Assembly: GCA_031841125.1 (NCBI GenBank)
Contig: CM063108.1
Coordinates: 4,564,683-4,628,682 of the forward strand
Source: Acanthococcus lagerstroemiae
Lineage: Eukaryota; Arthropoda; Insecta; Hemiptera; Eriococcidae
DNA length: 64,000 bases
Direction of reading: 5' to 3'
The notes beneath the pieces were generated by a model, which was given only the letters and a program-made list of their open reading frames with translations, had not been told where the DNA came from and did no database searches. Positions 24,501 through 34,119 of the stretch are shown piece after piece. The position numbers and the translations under genes are program-made. Numbering within the stretch: position 1 is the first letter of the stretch; each line of letters opens with the position of its first letter.

Positions 24501-27500
24501 ATCAAATTTCGCTAAAAATAATCAAAGCAACTGAAAACAACATAAAAGGACGTAATTCGTCCATAAACGACCACATTTAACCTCAACTAATCGAAAACAA
24601 TCAAAACCAAATGTAAGCAACAATAACCAAAAACGCCATTCGAATTAATCTGACCAAAAATTTCCCCCAATAACCAAATCTAGCTAATAAAATCTAATCA
24701 ATATTCACCAAGAGGGGCCAAAGACAACCTGAACCAAATGAATCCGGACTGGCGCCCGTCATTGAATATCACCCTCCCCTTTTCAATAATATTTTTTCCT
24801 AAGAAATCAAACTTTCATCTTGGTTCCCTCTTTAAGGTAGCCTAATATGGACCACCATCATATCTCGTCTGTTTATGGCGCGCTCTGGCTGGAAAAAGTA
24901 TTACTACATTCCACGGAGGTTGAAAAATGATGTGGTAGGAAAAGTCGGATCTCGCAAGCCAAAAACAAAACCTATGCATGAAAAACGAAAATTGATGTTG
25001 TCATTTTTTTTTTTGTGTTAGTACATTTTGGTACAAAAATGGTATAAAAATCGGTTTCTTCGAAAAGTTTGCTATAATTATCGAAAGTGTATCTTATAAG
25101 TTATTCATTCGTGTACTCGTTTTTGATCTCAACTTGAGAAGAGCAGTAGTAAGTCGACTCAAATAAATCTCTATTTGAGCTCCCAATATGGACTACCATA
25201 AGAATGTGTTTTTTTCATTAGATGGCAAAAGTACGTAAAAAGTGGTGTCCGAAAGCAATGGCGTCAGCTGTTCAAGATGTACTTAAGGGAGAAAGAGGCT
25301 AACGTTAATAAACAGTTACGAAGAGTTCCTAAGCTTTTTTCCCCCAATTTTTAGAAGTGGTCCATAATGGGAGCCTAAAGTTTCAATTTTGTCATTTCGA
25401 GAAAAAAAATTCACCAAAAATCGATTTTTTTTTTTGGGGGGGGGGGAGGAACTATGCTTTTGAAGGGTGTTAGTGGACACTTGCCGCTAAACCTTAAAAG
25501 CCAATTTTGAGGTCGAATGGAGGTTCTGGAGCCCAAAACAAAATGTGGTCCATATTAGGCTACTTTACCTTATCCTTTTGTCCATTCTATCTACTATCGT
25601 ACCTTACTTTCTCAGACTTTCTTTCTGTCCAATGTCCCGAGGCTATGCCCTCTTTAGTCTTGGATGTAAATCCAATACTGTGCACAAAAGTGTATGTAGA
25701 TACTCTAATTTAATAAGTGGAGACAGATATGGGATGTTTGCATCCTACATGGTAAAAAAAAATGCATACCTTACTTAAAAAGTTACGTATTTTATTTTGG
25801 AAAAGGATCATGCTTTCCTAGAAGGGTCTCACCATAAGAGAGTTACGTATTTTTCTTTTAGAAAAAAATTTTACTCTCCTAAAACTGTCTTACCTACTAC
25901 GAGAAAAAGAGTAAAAGAGATGGGCAAAACAGAAAATAATCAAAATCATTTAACTGAAATGCCAAGATCACAAAAATCGGGGTTTCCAAAACATCTCAAT
26001 TTTATATTCCCTTTGCAAATTAATGTTAGTTTAAGATTTCAAAGTTTGCAATTGTTTTCATTTTCCCCAATTTTGAGTATGATTTCTGGAATTTTAAAAC
26101 GGACTTTTCGATGTTATAATTCAATTTTGTGACAAAATTATGATTCTAAATCTTTTAGTTTTCGATATTGCCTATCTCTATGTAGCAGCAATGCAAATTT
26201 CTTGAGAGTACCTACGCACAATACACTCAAATTTTTGAGGGTATACTTCGTATACGTGCACACACTACACAACGTACACCTCGTGTGCACATCTCTGATT
26301 GAAAATATAAACGCTTTAGAATTACCACATAATGTCAGAAATGAGACCCTTCAATCCAGCATTGTCATTTTTTCCTCAACATTCAGTATTCTGCCTAACA
26401 TTTCTCCCTCACGTACCTATATTCCCCGACTATAGCATTCACCAGCAACATGTTCCAGAATGTGAATCCAGGTTCTAACCTACCGGTAATTTTTTTACAT
26501 TTTTGGAGGACAGTTTAAAGACACTCACTTACTTTTGGAAGCAAAAGCCAGAATTCATACTCAGCAGGATATCGTAAAGAAATCTTTCTATCAGCTTGCT
26601 GAATAGCTTTTCAATTCTTTGTAGGTACAAGAAATACCTACCTTGTACCCACGATTTTTTTTTTTTTTTTGAGGGGGATGACAGTGTACTCCTGTAATCT
26701 TTCATTTCGACATCACTGTTATCCACCTACTGCATATCGTAACTAAAAAAGTATTGACATGATTTTGCAGGTGGAACTGTGTCGAAATTCAATCGTGTTT
26801 CGCATGAAAGGTAAAAATTCGAAAGTAACTGATCAACGAGCTGGATCCGATTTCATAGCATCGGATGCGACATCAGGTTTTTGGGTGCGGATAGATAAAC
26901 AGAAGTCGACGATATCGATCGGACATATTGTTGCCGACGAACCGATGTTTCAAAGTAACTTCAAATATGCGGGGGTCGATCTGGGATCCGACTCCTCCAG
27001 TTATGTAATCATTCGGGGCCGCGGTCTCTGGCATGTTGACGTACGTATCCCACTAATTTCCTAAACTACCTATTTAATTACTTCATAATTTTCCCGGAGA
27101 TATAAAATGAATGAAAGCATGATATAACAGAGGTACCAACTAGGATATCTACATCACTTTTCACCAGTAACAGAAATTATTTTATCGAAGAGCCCCTATT
27201 ATAATCTGTGTTCAAATAAGACTCGATCTGCTGCCACTGGCAGTCTTCTCTTTTGGAGAACTTCCTCCCGAAGTATTAACAGTTGGCAGCAGTTGGAGAA
27301 TCATATTACTCAAAGTTGGAAAATTTGAGATATTTTGGGACGTTGTTGTCTGTTTTTATAACCTAAATCAGCAAAATAATTTGTTTGCTCCCACCGCTTG
27401 TGAAATAAAAGACTATGCCCAACTGAGAAATGTTTCCCCCCCGCCCAACAATAATGTCCCAGAGTCTCCTCATCATCGCAAATACCGAACTGAAACTTCT

Positions 27501-27903
27501 TAGTAAAGACTATAGGTATTTTAGCTCTTCGACATAACTCAACTAATCAGAAGATAGAAACAGCTTTTCTGGCAGACTGATAGCATTTTAGTATGCCAGC
27601 TCAACATCAGTCAGTCAGAGAGCTCTGGACTGTACCTAATAATTAGAATGATCTCAGATACTTCTGTATCTTAAAATTTGTCATGTGCCACTGCAGAGCA
27701 AGCCTTCATCTAATAATAATATGAATATTGTAAAGTAACTTTGACATTTTATTGAATACTTTTCGCAAGTATTCGCCGTAAACAATAATGTACCTATAAC
27801 TACCCATATACTGTTCAACTAAACTTTCAGATAGGCACAGTATAATTAATTAATGTTCTTATATTTTACTTCACAGACATCAACATCATCAAAATCTGGA
27901 TAG
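12552..27903 (+). CDS. Secreted Methyltransf_FA-domain protein (FAMeT-like), seven exons
   Basis: The model is join 12552-12633, 20598-20776, 20868-21122, 22813-22852, 23226-23422, 26771-27040, 27877-27903; 349 residues, all GT-AG, phases consistent throughout. Exon 1 is a signal peptide (FFSCLTLLICGLL, likely cut after VTCA). Exons 2-3 (residues 28-172) form one Methyltransf_FA-type beta domain, with FENFWIDTADNYRSITLG and ending SLRGSAEWQLW. Exons 5-6 (186-341) form a second, with SGFWVRIDKQKSTISIGH and a terminal GRGLWHVD. The family was named for a crustacean farnesoic acid methyltransferase, but insect members lack a methyltransferase fold and their role is unclear; I infer a secreted or extracellular binding protein. 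Exon 1 is separated by an 8-kb intron filled with transposons; a missed phase-1 exon there is possible. The AATAAA at 28774 is a candidate poly(A) signal. Confidence 0.75.
13441..13610. repeat. Subterminal AATCGATTCG repeat cluster
   Basis: Many overlapping copies of CGAATCGATTCGCGATTCG-like sequence, followed by a T-run at about 13606-13625. A second, shorter cluster in the opposite sense is at 14700-14850. Confidence 0.85.
13752..13893 (+). mobile_element. 142-bp MITE nested in the hAT-like element
   Basis: Terminal inverted repeats CTAGCGGCAGGGATTG(G)TACTA at both ends, with no coding sequence. The target duplication is not clear. Confidence 0.7.
13995..14470. repeat. ATATGCA repeat field
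   Basis: More than a dozen copies of AATATGCA / ATATGCAAAATATGCA at irregular short spacing. Similar clusters recur at 42179-42241, about 61730-61800 and about 62375-62441. Confidence 0.8.
14938..15203 (+). mobile_element. MITE of the CAGCGGYGTAGC family
   Basis: It starts CAGCGGTGTAGCCAGG and ends CTTGCTACGCCGCT. The interior is closely similar to the insertion at 63590-63861, so it is the same family. The G-rich left and C-rich right subterminal tracts are typical. No clean duplication was found for this older copy. Confidence 0.75.
15538..15756 (+). mobile_element. hAT MITE, 219 bp
   Basis: Perfect 8-bp duplication GCGACACG at 15530-15537 and 15757-15764. The ends, CAGAGGCGGA and (inverted) CAGACCAGAT, are imperfect inverted repeats. 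Confidence 0.78.
16315..16377. repeat. Short inverted-end fragment GTAGCCA...TGGCTAC
   Basis: Bounded by GTAGCCAGGGGG and CCCCGTGGCTAC, resembling the ends of the GTAGCCAGG MITE family. Probably an internally deleted copy. Confidence 0.45.
16485..16692 (+). mobile_element. hAT MITE, 208 bp (CAGTGTTGCCAGAA ends)
   Basis: Perfect 14-bp inverted ends CAGTGTTGCCAGAA. Duplication GGTAGGCA (16477-16484) / GGTAGACA (16693-16700), one mismatch. Confidence 0.85.
16983..17350 (+). mobile_element. hAT MITE, 368 bp (CAGGGACGTA family)
   Basis: Perfect 8-bp duplication TGAAAGAG at 16975-16982 and 17351-17358. The left end is CAGGGACGTACCGAAG and the right end CTACATCCCTG. The interior repeats an AACTCAACTC...CCCAAGTATCAA motif. 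Relatives are at 45002-45317 and about 49005-49335 (partly inverted at 52490-52688). Confidence 0.87.
17351..19835. other. Intron 1 sequence of the Methyltransf_FA gene
   Basis: No coding exon recognised. AT-rich with one inverted-repeat element (18313-18480) and scattered homopolymer tracts. Confidence 0.5.
18313..18480. repeat. 168-bp inverted-repeat element
   Basis: Perfect 17-bp inverted ends GGACGAAAAGATGATCA / TGATCATCTTTTCGTCC. No target duplication was established. Confidence 0.6.
19836..20030 (+). mobile_element. tRNA-derived SINE (copy B), intact
   Basis: Starts GGTTGGCCAAGTGCATAGCG (box A) and has box B GGGTTCGATCTC, a tRNA-unrelated body, and an A-rich tail after AAATTAGAAAAG. 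It shares head and body with the split copy at 889-4849. Pol III boxes are present but the cloverleaf is not maintained, so it is a SINE, not a tRNA gene. Confidence 0.85.
21631..21899 (+). mobile_element. hAT MITE, 269 bp (CAGTGGCGTAGC ends)
   Basis: The ends are CAGTGGCGTAGCC and (inverted) CAGTGGCGTAGAC. Duplication CTTCATGT (21623-21630) / CTTTATGT (21900-21907). G-rich tracts lie inside both ends. It sits in intron 3 of the Methyltransf_FA gene. Confidence 0.85.
22465..22711 (+). mobile_element. Degenerate CAGTGGCGTAA-type MITE
   Basis: Starts CAGTTGTGTAACTAGG and ends TTTACGCCACTG. No target duplication seen. Probably an old relative of the other CAGTGGCGTA elements. Confidence 0.5.
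23800..24740. repeat. Cryptically simple GACCAAAATTGACCAAA region
   Basis: About 940 bp dominated by diverged copies of short A/C-rich words (GACCAAA, AACAACATAAA, ATCAAATTTGACC). No fixed period. It lies in intron 5 of the Methyltransf_FA gene and has no coding signal. Confidence 0.7.
24840..25560 (+). mobile_element. Pogo/Tigger-like non-autonomous element with transposase stub
   Basis: Perfect 16-bp inverted ends GCCTAATATGGACCAC, flanked by TA (24838-24839 and 25561-25562). An inner pair of similar inverted motifs (CCAATATGGACTACC; GTGGTCCATAATGGG) lies at about 25184 and 25364. At 25222-25302 a short frame reads MAKVRKKWCPKAMASAVQDV, then LKGERG and a stop, resembling the start of a psq-type helix-turn-helix in pogo transposases. 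The rest of the gene is absent. Confidence 0.78.
26459..26520 (+). pseudogene. Relic of a carboxylesterase exon 4
   Basis: After an acceptor-like TGTTCCAG the sequence encodes NVNPGSNLPVI and then, after a one-base frameshift, FGGQFK. This matches the start of exon 4 of the esterases downstream (NATPGSNFPVIVYFFGGQFK), including the splice position. Homology stops after about 60 bp. It lies in intron 5 of the Methyltransf_FA gene. Confidence 0.7.
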
Positions 27904-28860
27904 GACAAACATCGGCTGTATGGTGTGTAGGACCACAAATCTTCCATCTCACACTTTTCACGAATGAACGATGCAAAGTTAGTATCTGCGGGCTCACTAG
28001 AGACTCGAAATCTTTTCACTACCTACTGTCCATATATCATCTGGACTGATTGAATGCCCCTAATGAACGTATCAGAGCAAAATGAAGTCTTCAACTAGGT
28101 ACTGTCCCTACAGCTTTCTGTACCTCTATATTTTGAGAACTGAGATAACTTGATTCTCGTGAAAATGACTGGAGTACGTCTTAATATAGTAAAATAGGTA
28201 CCTGCATACTAAAAGTAGATGCTAGAGGTAGCTAATAGGTAGCTAATGAACTTAGTACAGAAATGCAGGCTTGCCGAGAGGGCGGAGGAGGGAGGATTCC
28301 TGCCAGATCCCAGCTTCTTTTGGGACACGGATATTTATTATTTGATTCTTTTTTCGGGGGGGGGGGGGGATCTTCGAATGCAAAACTGTGATTTCCAAAA
28401 AGGACCCGAGAAAAATCGTTCATTCTTCACTTTTTTTCCCAACCAGATCCGGGTTTTCTCTCGTCGGTCCTGCAGAGGTACAGTAAGTGTAGCTACCTGT
28501 GATAGAAAAGTTCCTGTAAAATGCACAGTTTATGAGCTGCTCCGCTGACGAAGACATCTGCCGGAGTAATTTCAATTCAATTAATGCACTTCCTGTTCGA
28601 GAAAGAAAAATACTATTGATGAAGAGCAACGTATTTACTCTGAGGCGAAAATCCGTTAACCTTCAGTTCCTAATTTCAATGTATATTGTTGCAGTATATT
28701 GTTATTTATTCATGTAGAACACACTTTAACCGATGATTTAATTTTCTTCATAATTCCTCTGTAAGATAGATATAATAAAAACTCGAAAATAGAACTATTC
28801 GTCTTTTCTCACGTGTAGCTGTGAAGAAGAACTGATGAGCGATTGCTATATAATTTAGTA
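27904..28860. other. 3' flank of the Methyltransf_FA gene
   Basis: Presumed 3' UTR and intergenic sequence, with a G-run near 28360 and an AATAAA at 28774-28779. No coding feature recognised. Confidence 0.4.
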
Positions 28861-28869
28861 TGGAAAAGT

Positions 28870-29560
28870 CATAGGGATAGTCTTAGACCTGTCTACAAAA
28901 GTTTCGAAGAAAAGTCGCGAACAGTCTGAAGTAAGTCTAGAAACGCCCGAAAAGCTCTGTCTCAAAGCGTTTTAGACCTCTGATACATTGCAAAAAATTT
29001 GAAACGACTGTGACAGAGTCTTAAACAGGTAATCGTTTTCAAAATATGTCTTAGCGAGTCTGAAAAAAGTTTTAAAGATCTCCAAGAGCGTCCAACAAAT
29101 CTATAACCTCTCTACATAATACTTGAACAGGTTTAAAATAGTCTTAAGCGAATCCGAAAAGTATTAGAAGATGTTGAACGTGTTCTGAAAAATTTGAAAC
29201 GTTGCTGCAAGAATATTAAATAAGTCTTGAAGAGTCTTTAACAAGCCTATAAGAATCTTGAATTTATTTAACTAGACCAGGGAAGTCTGAACAACACTTA
29301 TATCTTCCGAAACAATCAGCCCATCAAGCGAAAACTTATAGACTTGTCTGGAAATCTTAAAGTAATGTTGAACAACTTTAGAAGGGCTCTGAGGAGTTTC
29401 CGAATCCTAAGCCCATCTAATGAGTCCAAAAAACGAATTAAAAAAAATCTTAGGCAGATAACTGTTGAAAAAAAAAAAACAATAAAAAACAGCCTCAGCA
29501 ACTGTGAAAAAAGTTTCAAAGATCTCCAAGAGTGTCTAAAGATTATAAGTGTTGAATAAT
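28870..29560. repeat. Degenerate AGTCTGAAAAGTTT-type repeat
   Basis: Diverged short repeats. A longer block (AAAAAAGTTT[TC]AAAGATCTCCAAGAG) occurs at about 29075 and 29509. Similar sequence resumes at about 31650-31740, beyond the LINE and MITE insertions, so the tract was probably once continuous. Confidence 0.6.
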
Positions 29561-29616
29561 CATAAGTAGAGTTAAAATTCGCCGACATTAGTTAAAAATG
29601 ATTTTGTTTGAAGGTG

Positions 29617-30827
29617 GTCTGGTGGGACGTATGGCGATGTACGCATGCCAAAGTGGCCCCTGAGACACCGCACCCCCAGCACCGGAAACTACTCTTTCGG
29701 GCATCGCATCAGAGCGAGGGGAACGCTTTGGGGCCGGGCCCGAGCCCCCATTTCTCCTGGCTGGAACGGTGCGCGCGTCCTGCCAGAGCCACCATGGGGT
29801 TCCCTACTGACCGAGGTTCGCACTCCCAGAGCGCTTGCCTGGAATTCAGGTCCCCCACAGCCGGACGCACTGCCTCTTCCTCTTCACTCACTCATCGTGT
29901 GAGACTCTGTTTATAGCTCCAGCCCTTGCACTGCGGGCGAGCTCCGCTGAACGTGATCCGCCGCCACAGCAGCAGCAGCAGCAACTTCAGCTTGTCCTCC
30001 TAGGGTCCTCTGTCTCGACCACTCTGTCTCCATCTTCCTCCGCATGATGGCCGAAACGAAAGCCGACACCTGGTTCCAACCGTTTCGGCTCCTCAACATA
30101 TCCGGGACCAGAGGATGTCCGCCGTAAGACGGTCGATCACGCCGTCTCCGGAATCGATTGGGACCGCCTCGCGCCTCTCCTGCTCCCAGGCGTCGCACTC
30201 GAACAGCGTACGCCACGGCGTGTCTTCCTCTCCACTTGTGCAAAATGCGTGCACTCGGCGCTCGCTGCCAAAACCATCTGGTGTAGGTACGAGCCGAAAC
30301 GTCCGTGACCGCTCAAGACCTGGGTCAGAGGGAAGTTCAGGTTCCCGTGCTTCCTACCTGTCCACAGATCGAGCTCACCAATTGGTCCTCGGGTCCATTC
30401 GCCTTTCGAAGAATGGGCGAGCCTTTCCTTCCATCTCTGAAGCGTGGTCAGCTGAATGTCACGCTTCGCCCGGCGTGCCTCCTGGCGCGTCCTCGCCTTC
30501 TTCTGTGCCTTGTACACCTGCCCCATCTCGTCGACTTTCAGCTCGATGGGTGGTAAGCGCGCTAGCACACCTACCGCCTCCGACGACACGGTGCGGTACG
30601 CGCTGACGCACCTCCACGCAACTCTCCGCTGGACCTTCTCCATCACCACTCTTCGGAATACTGGTGCTCCGTACAGCAGGACGGACATCACGACGTTGAC
30701 ATACAGTCTCCGCTTCTGCTCCCTCAGTCCGCCCAGGTTCGCCATCAGACGCGACAGCTGCCCGGCGACACGGTCTGCCTTCTCCGCCGCTCTCCGGAAG
30801 TGCTCGCGGAACGACAGTTTCCCGTCG
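29617..30827 (-). mobile_element. 5'-truncated R1-like LINE, GC-rich
   Basis: Bounded by the 13-bp direct repeat TTTGTTTGAAGGT at 29604-29616 and 30828-30840. The minus strand encodes the C-terminal part of an R1-clade reverse transcriptase polyprotein (LYGAPVF, QRRVAWRCVSAYRTVSSEAV, then LTQVLSGHGRFGSYLH). Its GC richness contrasts sharply with the AT-rich surroundings. The 3' end has no poly(A) tail. Confidence 0.87.
30137..30790 (-). pseudogene. C-terminal fragment of R1-like LINE ORF2
   Basis: The frame reads the post-RT region, including QRRVAWRCVSAYRTVSSEAV and, further on, the SGHGRFGSYLH block that precedes the C-terminal zinc knuckle in R1/TRAS-like elements. The knuckle Cys pattern is lost after a frameshift; the downstream SAFVSAIMRRKMETEW stretch continues in another frame to about 29911. 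The N-terminal RT palm is missing through 5' truncation. Confidence 0.8.
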
Positions 30828-30840
30828 TTTGTTTGAAGGT

Positions 30841-31438
30841 AGATTGATAAATAATGAAAGATAAGGACATTTCAGGGTATAAGGAGGCTGGGGAAGAAAA
30901 TTTCATTTTCCCAAAAAATGCCGAAAAGGGAATAAATGCGGAACATAGAATTTTAAACGCCGAATTGTCGAAACAGCTGCTGTAATGCTTCATACGAAGA
31001 ACAACGAGATAAAGTAACCAAAATTGAAAAACTGAAAGGTAGAGAAAGGGCTTTTGCTGGATACTCATTAACTACGGGTGTTGTTCAAGACGTATCCAAA
31101 AAAGATTAACGCAATTTCGGGGCTTCGTGGAAGCATCCTCAGATGGGAAACGTATGACTTTATCGCAAAGAATGCGGGGCTCGGCACTTTGATGGGTCTG
31201 AATAAAGGAGTGGTTCATAATTTTGTACAACAAACGACATATTTGAATGTCTCTATGTAGTTGTAAATCTATACTTCTTTCAACAGTCAATAGGTCGATA
31301 CGTGTATTTAATTTTTTTTGTTTTGTTACAAAATGTTCAACATTTTTGGAAAATGCCAAATAATGTCAAAAATAATGTTTGAAAATGCCAACGTCCAATT
31401 TTTTTATGTTGAAAAATCCTAACCCTGATCTTTATCAA
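30841..31438. other. Intergenic, no supported gene
   Basis: A minus-strand open stretch at 31072-31359 vaguely resembles LINE C-terminal sequence but could not be assigned. Confidence 0.35.
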
Positions 31439-31638
31439 CAGGCGCGTAACCAAGGGGGGACCAGGGGGGCCAGGCCCCCTAAAAATCCCCCCCTGTGCCC
31501 CCCCTCCCGCTGAATTTGAACATTTTGTAAAATTTATAGTATTAGATAAAATAAAGCGAACGTTTTTAAAACTGGGCCCCCTTCAAAAATTCGTGGCCCT
31601 TTCTGGCCCCCCGTTAAAAAATCCTAGTTACGCCGCTG
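31439..31638 (+). mobile_element. hAT MITE, 200 bp (GGCGYGTAAC ends)
   Basis: Perfect 8-bp duplication TTTATCAA at 31431-31438 and 31639-31646. Ends CAGGCGCGTAACCAAG and (inverted) CAGCGGCGTAACTAGG. Strongly G-rich left half and C-rich stretches. Confidence 0.87.
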
Positions 31639-31995
31639 TTTATCAAGCTAGGAAGTCTTAAATTGATACAACCCCGAGCTAAGAAGAGCCTACACAGCTC
31701 TTAAATCCTCTGAAACAATCAGCTCATTACGCATACGCAAAACCTGAACATCAATATCGCTTTTCAATGTCGTATTCAATAAAATTTGGCGTACATTATT
31801 TTCATGCGAAAATTTAGAATTCTTTTTGGGGCCATCATCGAAGTTCAGAAAACTTTTCTTCTTCTTGCGACTTGGTATTTATGTAAGAAAATTCGAAAGA
31901 TTGATGCCTGGAAGGGGGGAAGGGGTTGAGCTCCACTTTGTGGTGGGGGAACTCGCGGACGGGTCCCAAGAATTGGCTTCGCGAAAGTCAACATC

Positions 31996-32252
31996 TGTGA
32001 GCTGACAGGAAGAGAGGGACCTTTTGGCGCAAAAATGTTAATTTTATAGGAGAGCGGATAAACAAAATTGATATTGTTTTCACGTTACGGAGACACTCAA
32101 CTTTGAAGTGTTACAGCCGTTTGGGAAAATTTTTTAGAATTTTTTCGATAACACCACGCGAAATAGCGGCCAAAAATTAGTCAAAAACAGTTGTTATCAC
32201 AATAAAAATTGTTTTTTTTGCGCTGAGGTCCCTTTTCTCCTGTCAGCTCACA
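31996..32252. mobile_element. 257-bp inverted-repeat MITE
   Basis: The ends, TGTGAGCTGACAGGA...AGGGACCT and its inverse, span about 30 bp with a few mismatches. No certain duplication. Confidence 0.7.
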
Positions 32253-32773
32253 TATACTTGTATTTTCTCTCGCTTTCTATCGTACCGTTTGCCAATAGTT
32301 CCTAGTTTATCTTCCTAAAGTGCTCGCCTTTTTTTTTTTTAAGTCTTATCCAGTTTTCCTCCCGTCATCCTCCACCTTGCACTGCCGGTATCGATTCGGA
32401 TCGAGGTAGGTAGCTAATTGATTTTTAATTAGGAGTCGTAACTTTTTATGATTTGGTGAATAATTTTCGTAGATCTGTATCCCGTTATTGCGGAGGTTTT
32501 CATTTTTCTGAAGTCTTCGTGCAAGATACGGTAGTGCCCACTTTTTTTTAAAAGTGCATTTTGGATTTTGGAACTTATTTTTGTTTTTCATTTATTTTTT
32601 GTGAAATTTTGAACTTACTGTACGTACGAAGTGCACTCGTTTTTTGTTTTTTTTTTAGTTTTTTTTTTTTCTTTTACTATCGTGAAAAACTGCGCCGAAC
32701 CGCGTGTTCGCGAAATCCTAGTGACCGTTTGAAAGACCGCGACTATTCGTCGTCGTACAGTGAACATAATAAA

Positions 32774-32831
32774 ATGTTCCGTTTTTCCGCGCCATTATTT
32801 TGTTTCTTCTTTGTGACATTTGTTACATATG
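32774..32831 (+). CDS. Orphan signal-peptide exon
   Basis: ATG at 32774 opens a 19-residue, strongly hydrophobic peptide (MFRFSAPLFCFFFVTFVTY) ending at a consensus GTAAGA donor in phase 1. Exon 1 of both downstream esterases has the same design (short hydrophobic peptide, phase 1). It could be an alternative first exon of the esterase at 37512, exon 1 of a lost esterase, or an unrelated secreted gene. No phase-compatible second exon was found before 37 kb. Confidence 0.5.
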
Positions 32832-34119
32832 GTAAGATGCTTATAATGGAGTATTTCTGTAAGAGGAGCAGGGGGAGCAGGCTGAGAGAAAGATAATTTA
32901 GTTTATTTCCGAGATTTTCGCTTTCTGCTCCGGAACTCTAGGATATTCGAGTGTTATTTGGATAACTGCCTTCCAAGTCCCTAGTATCTCCCTCCCTCTG
33001 AGGTAGTCTCGTTGAGTTAGTCGTGGCTTTTCCCAGGACTTCTTTTTAGATGCCCGCTTTTATTTTCTGTTTACGCCGAGTTGTGATGCAAGCAGTTCCT
33101 GCTGTTTGGTAAATGTAAGGTACCAACAGTACACATGTACGCACTTTATGGGCGATTGGCCGCTTTTTCTTTTTTTCCCCGTTGGTCGGTCATTCATAAA
33201 AATGCTAAAACTCCTTAATTATGTCTATCTTTTTGTGCAACAAAAGGGGGGCCTCGCAAACGCCGCCTCTGATTGTGTACAACAAGTTTTAAAGTTATAT
33301 TTTAGGAAAAAACACTGAACTTTTAACCTATGAAATAAATCCTGAACTACCTCACACAGTAGGTAAAAATTGTCGATGTGTCTTGATATATGTGCCCCCC
33401 CCCCTCGATGGAAACTAATTATCAATGCACAGAGCTTGACATTTCAGATTTCTGATTAACTTAGATCATAAAATTATATCGAATTAGGTACCTACAAAAT
33501 TAGACTTGAATTGTGTTAAAAATACGTCAACAAACGGGGGTTTTGGTAAACGAATCTACTTTAAAGTGTCACGTATTTTGTACATTTTTGTCGACGTCGA
33601 TTGGACAGCTAAAATGACGTCGCATTAAACTTTAAATCAACGTTTTGATGTCATGGCAATTTTTACCTATTAAATCGATACCTCGAACGACGTCTAGACG
33701 CATTTATTTTAATGCCCATGCATCCGATGTTCATGAGCTGTCACTATGTTTCAATTGACAGCATTTCAGATTATAAAATTGACGCGCGAATAGTGTCAAA
33801 ATGCTCAATAAATCCACGTCAATGAACCTCGATGTAAATATGAAAATGACGTCGAAATGACGTGGAATCGACCCGTCGATTGATTTCATGGGCGAGTCAT
33901 TTTTACGCAGATTCTTTAAACAATGAATTTGCGTAATTAGATAGCGAGGTACGCAGCGAACGAAGTTGAAGATCTTCATACATCTATTGTTTTTCGTAAG
34001 AACAATGTGTTCAATAAATATCTGCCTGCACCACCAAAATTATTGCTATCATAATACAAATACCTGATAGTAAATGCTGATGAGACTCTATTCGAATATT
34101 GAATTTTATACTTAGAAAT

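Noticed and set aside
29608..29916. Plus-strand genes in the GC-rich block at 29.6-30.8 kb
   Set aside because: These are GC-driven shadow frames opposite the R1-like LINE on the minus strand.
31072..31359. Minus-strand 95-residue ORF, possible LINE C-terminus
   Set aside because: Similarity to LINE tails is too weak to assert from sequence inspection.
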